This document shows positions 52,801 to 64,000 of a DNA stretch of 64,000 bases, in pieces (the stretch's first letter is position 1; every line of letters starts with the position of its first letter). The notes beneath the pieces were generated by a model, which saw only the letters and a program-made list of their open reading frames with translations, made no database searches and was not told where the DNA came from. The DNA is from Tanytarsus gracilentus (lineage: Eukaryota > Arthropoda > Insecta > Diptera > Chironomidae): contig JAXRKN010000037.1 in assembly GCA_038502055.1 (NCBI GenBank), positions 5,103,501-5,167,500 on the forward strand. The letters are read 5' to 3'. The position numbers and the translations under genes were made by a program.

Positions 52801-55800
52801 TTAATTTTAATTTTAAATTGAATTCGCTTTACGTATTATGCAAAACTTTTAAAATTTAAACAACCGTTAAGTTTGAAATATTCTTTTCGACTCCTTCCAT
52901 TACGCAGTCATTCTCCTCGGTCTTCCCTGTAATTTATAGACGTTCGGCAAAGGCCTGACGGAATGCATCATCGTCTCGAGAAAAAAAATCTCAACTCGGT
53001 CGCTGATTAGAAGCGGCTTGAAAGGCAATAATAAAAAAATGCTGAAAAGAAATCCCAGAAAAAGTCACTAATACCACACGATTGCAGTGCGCCCGAAAGG
53101 CACATTTAAGATTGTTGCGCTAATGTACGAAAGTATTAGTCGAAGGCATTCTCGAGCCTTGTCTGTGTGGAGAATTTTTAAAAAACTTTTTTGTCTTCTC
53201 TCTTTTGCGCTCTCGCTCGCCTCGCGCAAGTCGATCGGTCGCGATTATTGAGAAATGTTATGATACAGCACACAATGACGATCTCTCTAAGCTCTTCGAG
53301 AACAATAATTGTGCATTTTCTCTCTCTCACTCGCGTTCGATTGTGCATTAAATTAATAATGAAATGTTTTGTGACATTTCACAATCGGCCTTTGCTGCTA
53401 CTGCCGATTGCCATTGCTGGATGTTGAGTTGACTCTAAATAGGGCAATTTAGGTTCATTAATAAATTACTCGAAATAACTTTTGCTTCTTTTATGCGATG
53501 CTGCCACTGAATGCCACTTCTTAAACATACAATTCAATATTTTATAATGAAATGAGAAAATAAATCGAGGGTTGGTAATTTTAAATTTTAAAATTAATTG
53601 CTACTGAAAAACTGCTTGTAAGCGTTCCACCCTTGTCTGCCATTTAAAAATTTAAAAAAATTCACTTTTAATTTTTTCCTCTTTTGTTTTTCAATTCAAT
53701 TTCTTCTTCTTCACTTCTCGCTCACCATATTAAGTTAATTTAATTCCCTAGATTTATACTTTTTATGCTGCTGTCTGTAATGAGATGAAATTCTTAATGA
53801 TCATTGATCGTTCGTGGTGATTCTAATTTGGATTTGTTTTAGGGCATTATTCGAAACGCCTTTTGGAGAAATTGAAAAAGAGAATTTTCCACAAAATCAT
53901 GAATTAAAATTGATTTATGGATAAAAAAGGCAAATAGAAATCAAGAAGTTGCTAATTACACACATTAAGAGCTTCCTGCTTCCCTAATTGCTGCATTCAA
54001 AATATTTGCGAGCTTTTTCGCTAATTAGGAGAGAAATTTTTTTTCGAATTAATCACGAGAATAAAAGAATTACAAAAAATCATCTTTTTGTCATTGATAT
54101 CCCTCAAATGTGTATGCGGACAGTCGAAAGTTTCTTTCAATTCAATTAGTCGATGACAAAAGCAAGCAAGTCATTGAGAAAAAACTGTTTGAATCTCTGC
54201 AAAAAAACTATTCATAATTTTTTACAATAGAAATTTTTTAATCTTTGGAGTGTCATTCGGGTTGTTGAAAATTTTATCAACATGCGATGATTTTGAAAAG
54301 TTAATTTTTATGAGTGAAGTAATTAAGAAGATTTTGAACAATTATTATTAAAAGTTAGAAATCCTTAAATAAATTTTAAATTTTTCTTTACCAGAAATTA
54401 AAAACTATTGACGGAAATTTTTCGTGACCTTTTTGCTAACTCACTTGATTAATTTATTCGTTGAATTTGCTCTTCGAGTCGAAAATAAATGTATCAATTT
54501 TCGTAGAAATTTGTTTCCTACAAAACTTCGAGCGGTGAATCATAAAGCAAATTTTTTATAAACAAAAAGCTGACATGAATTTTTATTATGAGAAGAAATT
54601 AATTTTTAAAGGAGAATGACAAATTTGAGATAAATTAAATCCTTTTTTGGAATTAAAGCTTAAAGCTGAATTAAAATGTGAAAATAAAATTAGAAGAGCA
54701 TCTTTGATAAATTGAAATAAAAATGTGAATTTAAAAAAAATTAAGCTTAACAAATTCTCTTTTAAATTAAATTCATAACTAACTCGTTTTTTCAATAATA
54801 AAATACAACTTCAACAATTACAAAGCACTTCTTTCTCCAAAACTAATATTTACATTAGATTTTTTTCTAAATCAAATTCTTCTGAAAAAATCTAAAAAAC
54901 TATTTTCTCATTATTTATGAAGTTGAGGTCAAAGTGCCTTTTTTCATACCTCTCCCGAGTAAATTCTCAAGTTCTTATTCTTTAACTTGTTGATGATTCA
55001 CACATCATTCATCTAATAAATAAATTCTGCTTCTCATCCTCAATTTCATAACCTTAAAGGTGTTAAGAAAAAAAAAATATTTTATTGGAACAAAAAATTT
55101 TGAACTGCGTGCGTGGATAATTTTTTTAAAGAAAAATCTTAAATTATTTATTCAGTTTAAAAAAAATTTTAATTAAAATTAATTAGTCTAATTAACTAGA
55201 TATCATTTGTTAAATGTGCGTATAAAAAAATTAAAAATTCCTCATAACACCTTAATTACAACAACAAAAAATAAGTCGTTTGGGTTAATCAAGCCCTCAG
55301 CGATACTTGAACTCAATATTCACACGTATCTACAGCGAGTGTATGATACACCAATAGTAAATTACATTTAGAAATCTGAAACAACTTCTTTATCTCCGCC
55401 ATTCTCGCCCTTCCTTAAAAAACATAAAACAGCTAGAGCCTCTGCTAAAACCAAGCGAGTGAAAAAAAAACGTAAAGTCGGCATGACATCAAAATCATTA
55501 TAAATAATTTTTTTGCAGGCTAACTAACAAACTTCTCTTTTTTCACCAAGCGTCATCGTCGTCAATAATAACAGCAAGAGAGAAAAAAATTTCTCAGAAA
55601 TAAAAATCAAATTTTAATGATTTCTTTGCTAATTTTTTCGTCGATTCTTCAACACAGCCCGCAAACAAACACATGCCAGGGGAGAAATATTATGACCTAA
55701 TATGACAAATTTCAAAAGAAACTCTCTCATGGTATCGTGTGTGCCTTCAATTTCAATTCGATGTGTTCATAAAAAAGAATTTCATGTGACGAGAGGTATT

Positions 55801-58800
55801 TTATGTGATTCGATTGAGGCTGGTGAGGAGTCAAGTTGAATGTAAAGAGACGACAAAAAAAACGACCAAAAAACTGTTTCAGAAAAATGTAAAAACAGCG
55901 GGGAAGCTTAGCCATTCTCGCGACAGGGAGGCTCTTCTGGTGGAGAGAAGGAGATAAATTAATTATTATTAAAAATTGATATAAGACGGACTAATAAACC
56001 GGAATATTTTAGAGTCGATTGAGCGCACCATACACATGCGACCAACTGGTTTAAAGTTAAAAACTTTATCGACAGTATTAAAGAGTGAATTGAGGGAAAA
56101 AAGTGGCGAATTAAAATCTTTTTTATTTATTTAAGCATAAGGAGAGTTTGTGTCATGATTAAGCGAGGGTTGGTTACTTGAAAATATATTGTTAATTTTA
56201 TAACGGCTTTTTAATATTCAAAAATAATTTTTTGTAATTTTCAAATATTTCACGATTACAAAATTGTTTATAAAAAAATTGCTAAAATACCATCCCCTGT
56301 CCATATCTCATGCAGCACTTCTCAAGTCACCAAAAAAAGTCTCAATACTTTTTTCCTTTCCTTTATTATAAAAAAATATTAATTTTTAATTCTCTTTCTC
56401 AATATTCTGGTAAATCTTCAACACACTCCATCGACCGCAATTTTGTCCGCGAGAAGAAATAAAAAATTATGAATTTATAATTCGCTTCGACATATTGTGT
56501 GTGCTTATAATGACCATCTCGCTATTTTCGGTGACGACTTGAAAAACTTAAGACGACATAAAGGAAAAAAAGATTTTTTTTTCGAAAGACAATTTTTAAT
56601 CATTAATAATGACATCGCGCTCTTAGTTTTAAAGCCTCTCTTTTTTAATCAATGAATGAAAAATTTCCATTTTGTTGCTAATTGCTTTTATCCTCACATG
56701 AGCGAAGAATTATAAGAAAATTGACATTACGGAAGGATTTTTGGTGGACACAAAAATGAATAATCTTTTTGAGCCACGCATTAAATTTATTTTTTATGAT
56801 TAAAGTCATGCAAACGCTCATCGAAATTGAGGTCTCAAAAAAAATTAATTAAGAAATCTCGCGAAAATTAAGTTCTTATCCTCGTAAAACTTTGGATTTA
56901 GTTAATAGCCGTAGACTTGATTGTTTGTGTCCAGCTGCACATGATTGGATTTACTCGAGATCGGATTTAGATTTTGTGAGCCTTGAAATATTTTCGAGAC
57001 ACTTTTAAAAGGGGATTAAAAGCTGCTAATAATAATTAATGATTGGCCGATGTAATAAAATATTTTTTTTGAGGTGATGTCAGCGAGTGTCGCTTAGGTT
57101 TTAACTTTTTAGGTGCAGAAAATTTAATATTGAAATAAGCCAAAAATCTGGGTGTGCTTGCGGAGAAAAATTGAAACCATTTAAAAGAGTTCAAATAATT
57201 TCAAAAGAATAAGGTTCGATTCCTAAATTTGTTAAATCAATACCATATTTCTCTCTGAGGAAATTTTTAATTTTTTTACCAAAACTTTGACAAACTATCT
57301 AAACTCAACTTAACATCCATAAAATTTCTTCTTCTCTTAATTTGCGGCTTAAATATCGCCTCAATAGATAAAGAAGCGTTTCATCCGGATTTTCATTATC
57401 TACACGATCTCATATCATAAAGTATAAATTTTTGTTTGCCTCACTCGCTATGCTCATAATAATTTTTTTTTGTAAAAGAATCGAAGAAACGTAAATGCGC
57501 GATGGTGATGATAAAAGCGAAGAGAGCGAAGAGAGACACGGTCGGTCATCATCACAATGATCTTCATATTTTTATTCCTTCTTTTATTTCGTCTATTCGC
57601 GCTCTGCCTCATCTCATTTCGTTGAGTTATGATGGAAGATTTTTTTTCTCTCTTCTGCGGTTTTGGATTTCATCGAGTAAATGAATCAATTCAAAAAATA
57701 TTTTTTTTCTTCACCTCTTTTCAGCATTTCTAAGCTGCTCACCATCACCATGTAGAAATAATGGAGTGTGTATACCGAAGCCAAAAGCAGGATCTTATTG
57801 CAAGTGAGTATCACGACTTTTCTCATTCACAGTTCTATGATGATTTTTATTTAGTTTCAATTGTGTATTAGTGACATGATTAATTACATATGAATTCTCT
57901 CTCTCCATAGCTGTACATCTCGGTATGTTGGTGAATTTTGTGAGTACACAAATCCATGTCTAACTGCTCCTCGATGCCAAAACGGCGGCACATGTAAGGC
58001 CGTCATTCGAGATGGTCAATCAACTTTCGAGTGTGCCTGTCCCTTGGGATATTCTGCGAGTCTCTGTGAGATCTCCGAAGAAACTGCATGCAGCTCTTGG
58101 CCATGCAAAGAACATGGCGAATGCTTCTTAAAATCAGTGGACAAATTTGAATGTCGATGTCATGAGGGCTTTACAGGTTTGTAAAAATTTTTATCAGAAT
58201 TTGTTTTCATTTCCTTATCAAGAAACGGTTTTTTATTTTGAGAATGCAAACATGAACAAACATGCTAGAACTATTTTGTGGTCATTTCCTGATTATTATT
58301 TTTTTCTGTGGATGTAAACTTAATGATGGGAAATTCTTTAAATAAATTCTATTAAACGCTGATAATTTTAGTGGTTTTGATAAAATTAATGTAGAGATTA
58401 AGAATTTTTTTTATTAAATCAATTCTTAAATTTTATAAAACATTTCATCAATATATTGACATTTTAACAAAAAAATCTTCTTCTTTTCTTCTAAAACACA
58501 GGCAAACTATGCGATAAAGCGAACCTTTGTGCATCGTCGCCATGCAAGAACGGAGGCAAATGTGTATATAATCCAATATTAAACAAATATAAATGCTTCT
58601 GCCCGGACGGCTTCAAGGGAAAAGACTGTTCAGAAGATGTCAAAGAATGTCTCAACAATCCATGTATGCATGGTGGAACTTGCGTCGAACAGCACGGGAC
58701 ATATAAGTGAGTTGATTTTGATTATAAATATTTTTAATGCGTTTTAAAGTGGATGTGGGGATTGTGTGAGAGTTTCGGACATAAGTAAATCAGTTTAGTT

Positions 58801-61800
58801 TCTTAACCGAGTAATTTTAAGTTATCAAGCTACCTCACAATTCCCATGTCTGCACACACATATCTCTCAAAACTATTAACTCTAAATATAGTAATTTTCA
58901 ATCTTATGCGAGTTACGAAATTGCATATACAAAAAAAAGCACATGAGAAAAAGTGCATGATTGCAAAACTCTTATTTTTCCACTTTAATCGGATCGCTGT
59001 TTGTGAGTCTCGCTAAAGGAATGAGTGTAAGAATTGAGATGACATAAATAATCAACAATACTATAATAAATATTCGATCAATGGCGATTGCCAAAAATTG
59101 CCAAATTTTTTCTCCATTCTGAGTGCTTTTCGCCTCATCGGGCGTCTCCTCCTCATTTTGCCCCTCCAAATCCTCAACAAGTACCGTTCCATCATCATTT
59201 GCTTTATCTGTATGTCGACCGACATTACTGCCGACGCCGCCGCCTAGTTTAGACTCGAGAAAAAGATTCATCATTTGATTTGTTCTTATTGTATTTACAA
59301 TATTCCTCAATCTCTCCGCCGGTTGTGCTTCGCAAACAAAAAGCGAGCCAACAATCATTGCCTCGACTAATAATGAACATGTTATGATCAAGGAGTTTCT
59401 AAAAAAGAGCACTGAAAAGAGATGAAGAAAAAAGAGGAGAGAAGAAGAGGAAAAAATTCTGGAATTAAGCGGAGCAGCATACACGGGAATAATTTACTTA
59501 CAAATTTTCGGCGTTTCTTCGCCATTGTGAGGGCACATCCAAGACATTTGATGAATCATTTCGAAGTGTAGAAGAACGTTGATCATCAACAATGACATTC
59601 TTTCATTTTGTCGATTTCGTATGAAGAGCGATATCATGTTGAGCGAAATGAATGTAAATATGGCAACTGGAAATGATACGATATGACACACAGACATGCA
59701 ATAAACTCTGCAGCTTTATTTGCGATATTTAAGCGTACGTTATTTTTTATTGAGCGAGAGAGGTGAAATTTGAAAAAATGTTTTTGATGTGAGATTTATA
59801 TTAAAAATATATGGCTTGAAATTTGATCACCTGGGACTTGGTGACTGCCGAATTTTTAGTGCTTTTTATGTTTGAATTTAACGACTTGTAATTTTTTCAA
59901 ATTTCTCAACTCGACTCTAACTCACCTCCAACAATTTTGAACACCATCGATGAATGTCTCTCGATTAAGAAGAAATACGATAAATTGGGAAATTTTGTCG
60001 TGTACTTTTTGTCCTTGGACGAAACGGGTATAATCCTTTTCTTCACTCCCGACGATATTAATTTCCACTGAGTGTGTTCCGCTACGCCATCGGAAGTGAT
60101 GGTCACTTTGTCTTCAATAAAGTCAATCTCATCCTGACTATTCATCCAAGGGCCAAAGATCATCGAGCAGTTTTGCCTATCGAACGGCCAGAGAGTGTAA
60201 TCCGATTTGCAATGTCCGGTGAAGGAGCAGGGCTCAACGCAGGTCACATTTCCACTCGATTCGATCAGACAGTTTGTCTCATGACATGATCCGATTCCAT
60301 ATGAAATGTCACTTGAGCGTGAGGAGGATAAAATGAGAGAAGGAGAGGAGCAATTAATTATTTTAAAAAGCGCAATTAAGTTATGAATGGCGGACTTTAA
60401 TTATGGGAGAGAATTTCATTTTATAAAAAAGAAGTTAATTAAAGTTTTTCGGAATTTTTAATTCTCGCTGTTGCAATTAAAAAGGAGCATAATGAGCAAT
60501 TACTTAAATTATCGCGATTTAAATAAAAAGAAATAAATTAAAAAGGACAATTTTAAGTGGGCAAATTAAAGGCTTCTTTAAACACTTACGCATTGTAGAG
60601 TGAAATGTCTGGTCGCCATATGAAATTTGAGCTGATATCAACTGACTTGATATCATTAAAGTCCCTCGAGTCCCACACTAGAAATTCATCCTTCCATTTC
60701 TATAAATCAACACTCATTAAAATAGCGAACGAGAGAGAGAGAGTTAAATAAAACTAATTAATAATTTTCCTAAGTGAGATAGCAGCAAAAGTTACTCACA
60801 TTGATCATCCACGTATTTAGCGTAAGTGTAGATTGTTGATCGCTCTATCAATCAAAAGCAATCAAGAAGCGCCACAAAAAATGTGAAAACGAATTAAGCT
60901 CAGAGAATTCTTTTTTTTCGGTTTTATGAGAAAAGTCTTAACTTACATAATCATAACTTTTTATCATCATGCTAACGCTGACTGATGTTGTTGTCTTATG
61001 ATCTTGAACGGGTCGAATGCTGGTGTCGTATCCATTGCAAAGAAGCTGACTCTTAATTTTACTCTCCATATTCTCACTTTTTACGGTGCACTCAATTGAT
61101 GCTGCAAAATGAATTATGCATGAGGGAAGCTCATAAATTAAAGCCAGAGCAAATTAAAGCACAAATAAAAATAAAAAGTAATTAGTGAGTGGAGTTTTTA
61201 TGCGCAATTTTTCCTCCGCTAATTGTGAAGATTTTAAAATTTCTTAAATTTGGATATTTTAAAGTATTTAAAATTCTGACATTCTTTGAAAAACCACGTC
61301 AGTCACTCAGAAATCCCATCAGACAGACACTTACAGCTCCACAATTACGTCAAAAATTTAACGCTTAAAATTCCGCTTTACATAATGATCGGAGAAGAAA
61401 AAACTTTTCCTCTTTTCGCTTGCATTACCTGAGAATTTTAGCGATGATGAAAACAAAAGCGTAATGATGAAGATTAAATTTTTATCTTTATTCATATTTC
61501 TCTGTGGCTAATTTTGAAGCACGACGGTTGGATGTAAAATGATGACTGTGTGCTTTACAATTTTTTCCTCATTGAATAAATTTTTTTTAGGCTAGAAAAA
61601 AACTCCCCTTGAAATTTGATCGCGTCCATCGTAAAATGCGATAATGGTCCAGTGTTTGAAATGATAATTCAACTTCTCAGCTTTCATTTAATATTTTTTT
61701 TGACTCGTGGAGATAAAAAGTTGTAAAATTATGATAAAATGTCGATGCAATAGCATTTTGTTGAGGCGATGATGAGAAAAAAATATCCCAACATATGAAC

Positions 61801-62696
61801 AAAAAAAAATTCTTAGAAATTAACAGAAAACGACGAAGAGGCACAACCCGAGGAGAGATAAGAATGTTATTTTTTTATTTGTTTAATAACTTCAATCTCT
61901 CACTCCCTCTCACTCTCCGCCAGCAACAACCTACGCTTCTATGTAGTGCATTTTCTCCATCGCTGTTGTCGAGTGTAAGCAAACAGGGATTCGAGAAGTT
62001 TTCTTCTTTGTTTATTTTGTCATTTAGGATATTTTTTAATAAACTATTTTTGATGGATCTGATAAATGTTTAGAGATCATAAAAAAAATATTTTATATTC
62101 ACTAAATTTGAAATATTTAGTAGCAATTTAAATTTTTTTACTAAGCAATTCCAGTTTTAAAAAAATTAATTGAATGTTTTTCTGAATCCCTGTCACATTC
62201 GCGTTGTCTTCTTATTATTTGCGCTTTTTCTCTCTTTTTTTTGTTGTTCAAGAAGTTGGCATTGCTATCTCTTGCAGCAGCAGTAAAAGCGTCTTTTTGC
62301 GCGCTGATGTAACTTGAGCATAAAGAGTAGGAAAAAGCATTAATATCTCGAGTTCCAATACTGATCAAATTAATGTTTAAACACAGCAATAATGGGTGCA
62401 TAGGGAATGGATTGAGAGAGAGAGTTATTAAACTCAAATTGTGTGAAAAATGTGCATCATATTGTGCAAACTCATAACTCATTACCATATTATCATTATT
62501 AATGCCACTACAATTGGTTTATGCTGCAATTTCCTTGCATTCATTTTTCTCCTTATTTATTTCAGATGTCTCTGCGATTCGAAATATACTGGAAGAAACT
62601 GTACAACGCCTTATATTCCATGTCTACCTTCACCATGTCAGAATGGAGGAACTTGCAAACCGTTTGGAGATTATTATGAGTGCAAATGCCCGCCAG
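44706..62696 (+). CDS. N: Notch receptor, 5' part (signal peptide and EGF 1-6), continues beyond window
   Basis: Exons 44,706-44,778, 57,725-57,803, 57,911-58,176, 58,502-58,706 and 62,566-62,696 join in frame to encode the first 251 residues; the rest lies to the right. Exon 1 is a signal peptide (MWNKYLLALLIGFGLINSS) ending close to the mature start. EGF1 begins at about residue 29 (CSPSPCRNNGVC), followed by EGF2 (NPCLTAPRCQNGGTC), EGF3, EGF4 (NLCASSPCKNGGKC), EGF5 with a calcium-binding DVKEC start, and EGF6 (CLPSPCQNGGTCK, YECKCPPG). Order, spacing and motifs match the Notch N-terminus, including NLCASSPC in EGF4. Notch is a single-pass receptor cut after binding Delta or Serrate; its intracellular part works with Su(H). 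Intron 1 is 12.9 kb. Intron 4 (3.86 kb) contains a whole gene on the other strand. O-fucose acceptor sites in EGF1, EGF3 and EGF4 are missing. Confidence 0.95.
44779..57724 (+). other. Notch intron 1, 12.9 kb
   Basis: This intron runs between a consensus donor (GTAAGT at 44,779) and an acceptor (TTTTCAG ending at 57,724). I found no coding exon, tRNA or transposon in it. Open frames are low-complexity. It holds a TC microsatellite, two matches to the Su(H) site consensus (44,820 and 52,463), a near-palindromic E-box cluster at 50,876 and a less AT-rich island at about 52,920-53,170. Its size and position suit tissue-specific enhancers, but that is inference. Confidence 0.8.
46823..46850. repeat. 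TC dinucleotide microsatellite, 14 units
   Basis: A perfect TC tract of 28 bases lies within Notch intron 1, flanked by T-rich sequence. Confidence 0.95.
58972..61495 (-). CDS. Divergent nicotinic-receptor-like Cys-loop channel subunit nested in Notch intron 4
   Basis: Seven exons on the minus strand: 61,495-61,429; 61,101-60,947; 60,844-60,800 (45 bases); 60,699-60,590; 60,311-59,926; 59,666-59,502; 59,411-58,972. They give 455 residues with an N-terminal signal peptide. The extracellular domain has LLCNGYD then IRPVQDH, LTLNTWMIN, WKDEFLVWD, WRPDISLYNA and the Cys-loop C160-C174 around WPFDRQNC, all standard for nicotinic-type subunits. Four membrane segments follow, at about 246-270, 278-298, 310-334 and near 410-440. 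Loop C has no paired cysteines, so it is not an alpha subunit. Segment 1 lacks the usual proline, and segment 2 carries His, Glu and His. Four more cysteines (135, 140, 150, 154) precede the Cys-loop. The closest class I can name is the divergent insect nicotinic subunits (beta3 or alpha9 type); exact orthology is unclear. The whole gene sits between Notch exons 4 and 5, antisense. An intact frame with seven matching splices argues that it is functional. Confidence 0.88.
61496..62565. other. Right part of Notch intron 4, upstream of the nested channel gene
   Basis: This is the 5' flank of the nested minus-strand gene and must contain its promoter if that gene is independently transcribed. I see no further exon. 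Open frames are low-complexity, and one that runs into the next Notch exon is only an intron read-through. Confidence 0.6.
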
Positions 62697-64000
62697 GTAA
62701 GAAATTAAATAAGAGAAGGAGAAAATCCAACCTTTTCCTCCTCTTCTTCTTCTTCAATGCTTTTGCTCTTTATGATTATATTACAATAATTCTTGAATAA
62801 ATTTTTTGTATAGTTTCGTTGTTTTGTGTGTGTGTGAATTGTATGTTTTTAAATTATCTTCGAGTGATGTATAAACATGCATAAAAATCCAATTCATGAA
62901 ACGTGATTTCTTCTCGAAATGAAGAATTTTCACGAAAAAATAGCTTTCAATCAAAAATAAAAATGAAAATATTGTTATGAGCAAAGAAGAAGAAGATATT
63001 GTTAAAATTTCATCGAAATTTCTATGCCGCAAGTGAGTGAGTGAGAGAGATGTATAGAAAGTAGGGAAGATCATGAACGAACGTGTGGATAGCGCTGTGC
63101 TATGCATATTGGTCATATAAAGCCCGATATAAAGGCAATCAAATGCGGTTGCTGCATAAAATTTGAAATTTTATTTTTGAAAGGATTTGAATAAATTAAA
63201 ATTTTTTAGGGGGCTTAAAATCTTTATTATAATGTTGGGGTTTTGTAAGAAAGAATTAATTTGTTTTATAATAAAATTTGTTTTGATCTTTTAAAAGATT
63301 TTTTAAACTTTAATTTATTTGTTTGCAAATTTTATGAAATATTTAACATTTAGCAATTTAACATTTTAAAATAGAAAAATCATTTTTAAAAATATTTTTT
63401 TAGAACTTAAAAATTATTCATTTAATTATTTTTGAAGCTCTCAAAATTTACTTAGCATTAAATTTAAATAAATTATTAAATTAAAAAATCTATAAAATTA
63501 ATCACTTTAAAATAATTTTTAAATTCTCAAAAGTCCAAATCAAATTAAAAATTCAACAGCTTCCCTTTAAGTGGTCTTATTGAAATGAAATGAAGTGATA
63601 ATATCGCCACACACTATTAACAATTATTTCAGCTGAACTCATGAATGGAAAACATTTTCTCTCTCACTTATACTCGACGCGATATATATTTCATAAGAAT
63701 GCGTGTGTTATCATACAAATAATAATTTACCAGAAATATTTACTTTTCAACATGATCTGAACGCATTTAAACATCATTGCAGTGCGCACAGAGGAGATGA
63801 AAAAAATTAATATAAAAAAACTCATAACACTTGAAATTTCCTTTTAGAGCTCGGAGTCTAGCAATGTGAACATATACATAGCAATACAACCATCCACAAA
63901 CGTCGTTTTGTAGAACCGTGGGAACGGTTGGAGAAAAAGAAAGTTTATGCTTGTGTTGGTGTGTATGTATGCTATGTATATGCTCTCGGCTCTCTCTCTC
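62697..64000 (+). other. Start of Notch intron 5, runs off the window
   Basis: It begins with the donor GTAAGA after EGF6 codons CCG CCA G. No exon continuing EGF6 is seen before the window ends, so the intron is longer than 1.3 kb. It contains a perfect match to the Su(H) consensus at 63,917-63,925. Confidence 0.8.
63917..63925 (+). promoter_or_regulatory. Su(H)-type binding site match in Notch intron 5
   Basis: CGTGGGAAC fits the Su(H)/CSL consensus YGTGRGAAM exactly. It sits between short inverted arms AACCG and CGGTT. A few such matches are expected by chance in 64 kb, so function is unproven. Confidence 0.3.

Noticed and set aside
59401..59413. Acceptor TTTTTTAG at the start of the last channel exon
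   Set aside because: Using it creates an immediate stop; the TTTTCAG about ten bases upstream keeps frame and gives the expected LLFFRNSLI start of membrane segment 3.
62450..62800. 116-codon plus-strand frame across the EGF5-6 exon of Notch
   Set aside because: Only 62,566-62,696 is exon; the flanks are intron read-through beyond clear splice sites.

Overview
The window looks like AT-rich nuclear DNA from an insect, most likely a lower (nematoceran) dipteran such as a midge or mosquito relative. The protein-coding genes are split by many short GT-AG introns (often 55-150 bases), and their products match known animal families: Angiomotin, TBC1D16, Cramped, Pod1/Coronin-7, C3G/RapGEF1 and Notch. 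A recognisable Angiomotin argues against a drosophilid, since to my knowledge Drosophila lacks that gene. I saw no bacterial genes, operons, CRISPR arrays, rRNA or convincing tRNA.

Layout. Bases 1-18,026 form a gene-poor stretch. It holds low-complexity DNA, one repeat element of about 680 bp with 11-bp inverted ends and internal tandem copies (6,207-6,885), a GA microsatellite near 10 kb, and two weak coding-like fragments. Angiomotin runs on the minus strand (23,379 down to 18,027, eight coding exons). TBC1D16 is divergent from it on the plus strand (26,104-28,765, three coding exons). Cramped (32,402 down to 29,472, four exons) and Pod1 (37,681 down to 33,451, eight exons) follow on the minus strand. 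C3G is on the plus strand (38,961-43,521, twelve coding exons), with an unrecognised antisense ORF just upstream of its start. Notch begins at 44,706 on the plus strand and leaves the window unfinished. Its exon 1 (signal peptide) is separated from exon 2 by a 12.9-kb intron, exons 2-5 encode EGF repeats 1 to 6, and the gene continues to the right.

The most unusual object is inside Notch intron 4. A complete seven-exon gene on the opposite strand (61,495 down to 58,972) encodes a very divergent Cys-loop (nicotinic-receptor-like) channel subunit of 455 residues. It keeps the Cys-loop and four membrane segments. It lacks the paired cysteines of alpha subunits, lacks the proline usual in membrane segment 1, and places Glu and His in the segment that should line the pore.

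The genes do not form one pathway, but several themes meet here. Angiomotin, with two PPxY motifs, is a Hippo-pathway scaffold. Pod1 and C3G act on actin and Rap1-dependent adhesion. TBC1D16 controls Rab GTPases. Cramped is a chromatin factor. Notch is the main developmental receptor. As I recall, cramped, pod1, C3G and Notch are all X-linked in Drosophila melanogaster, so the block may be a piece of an ancestral Muller A element. Exon borders were set by hand from reading-frame continuity and GT-AG sites; every gene model closes in frame.
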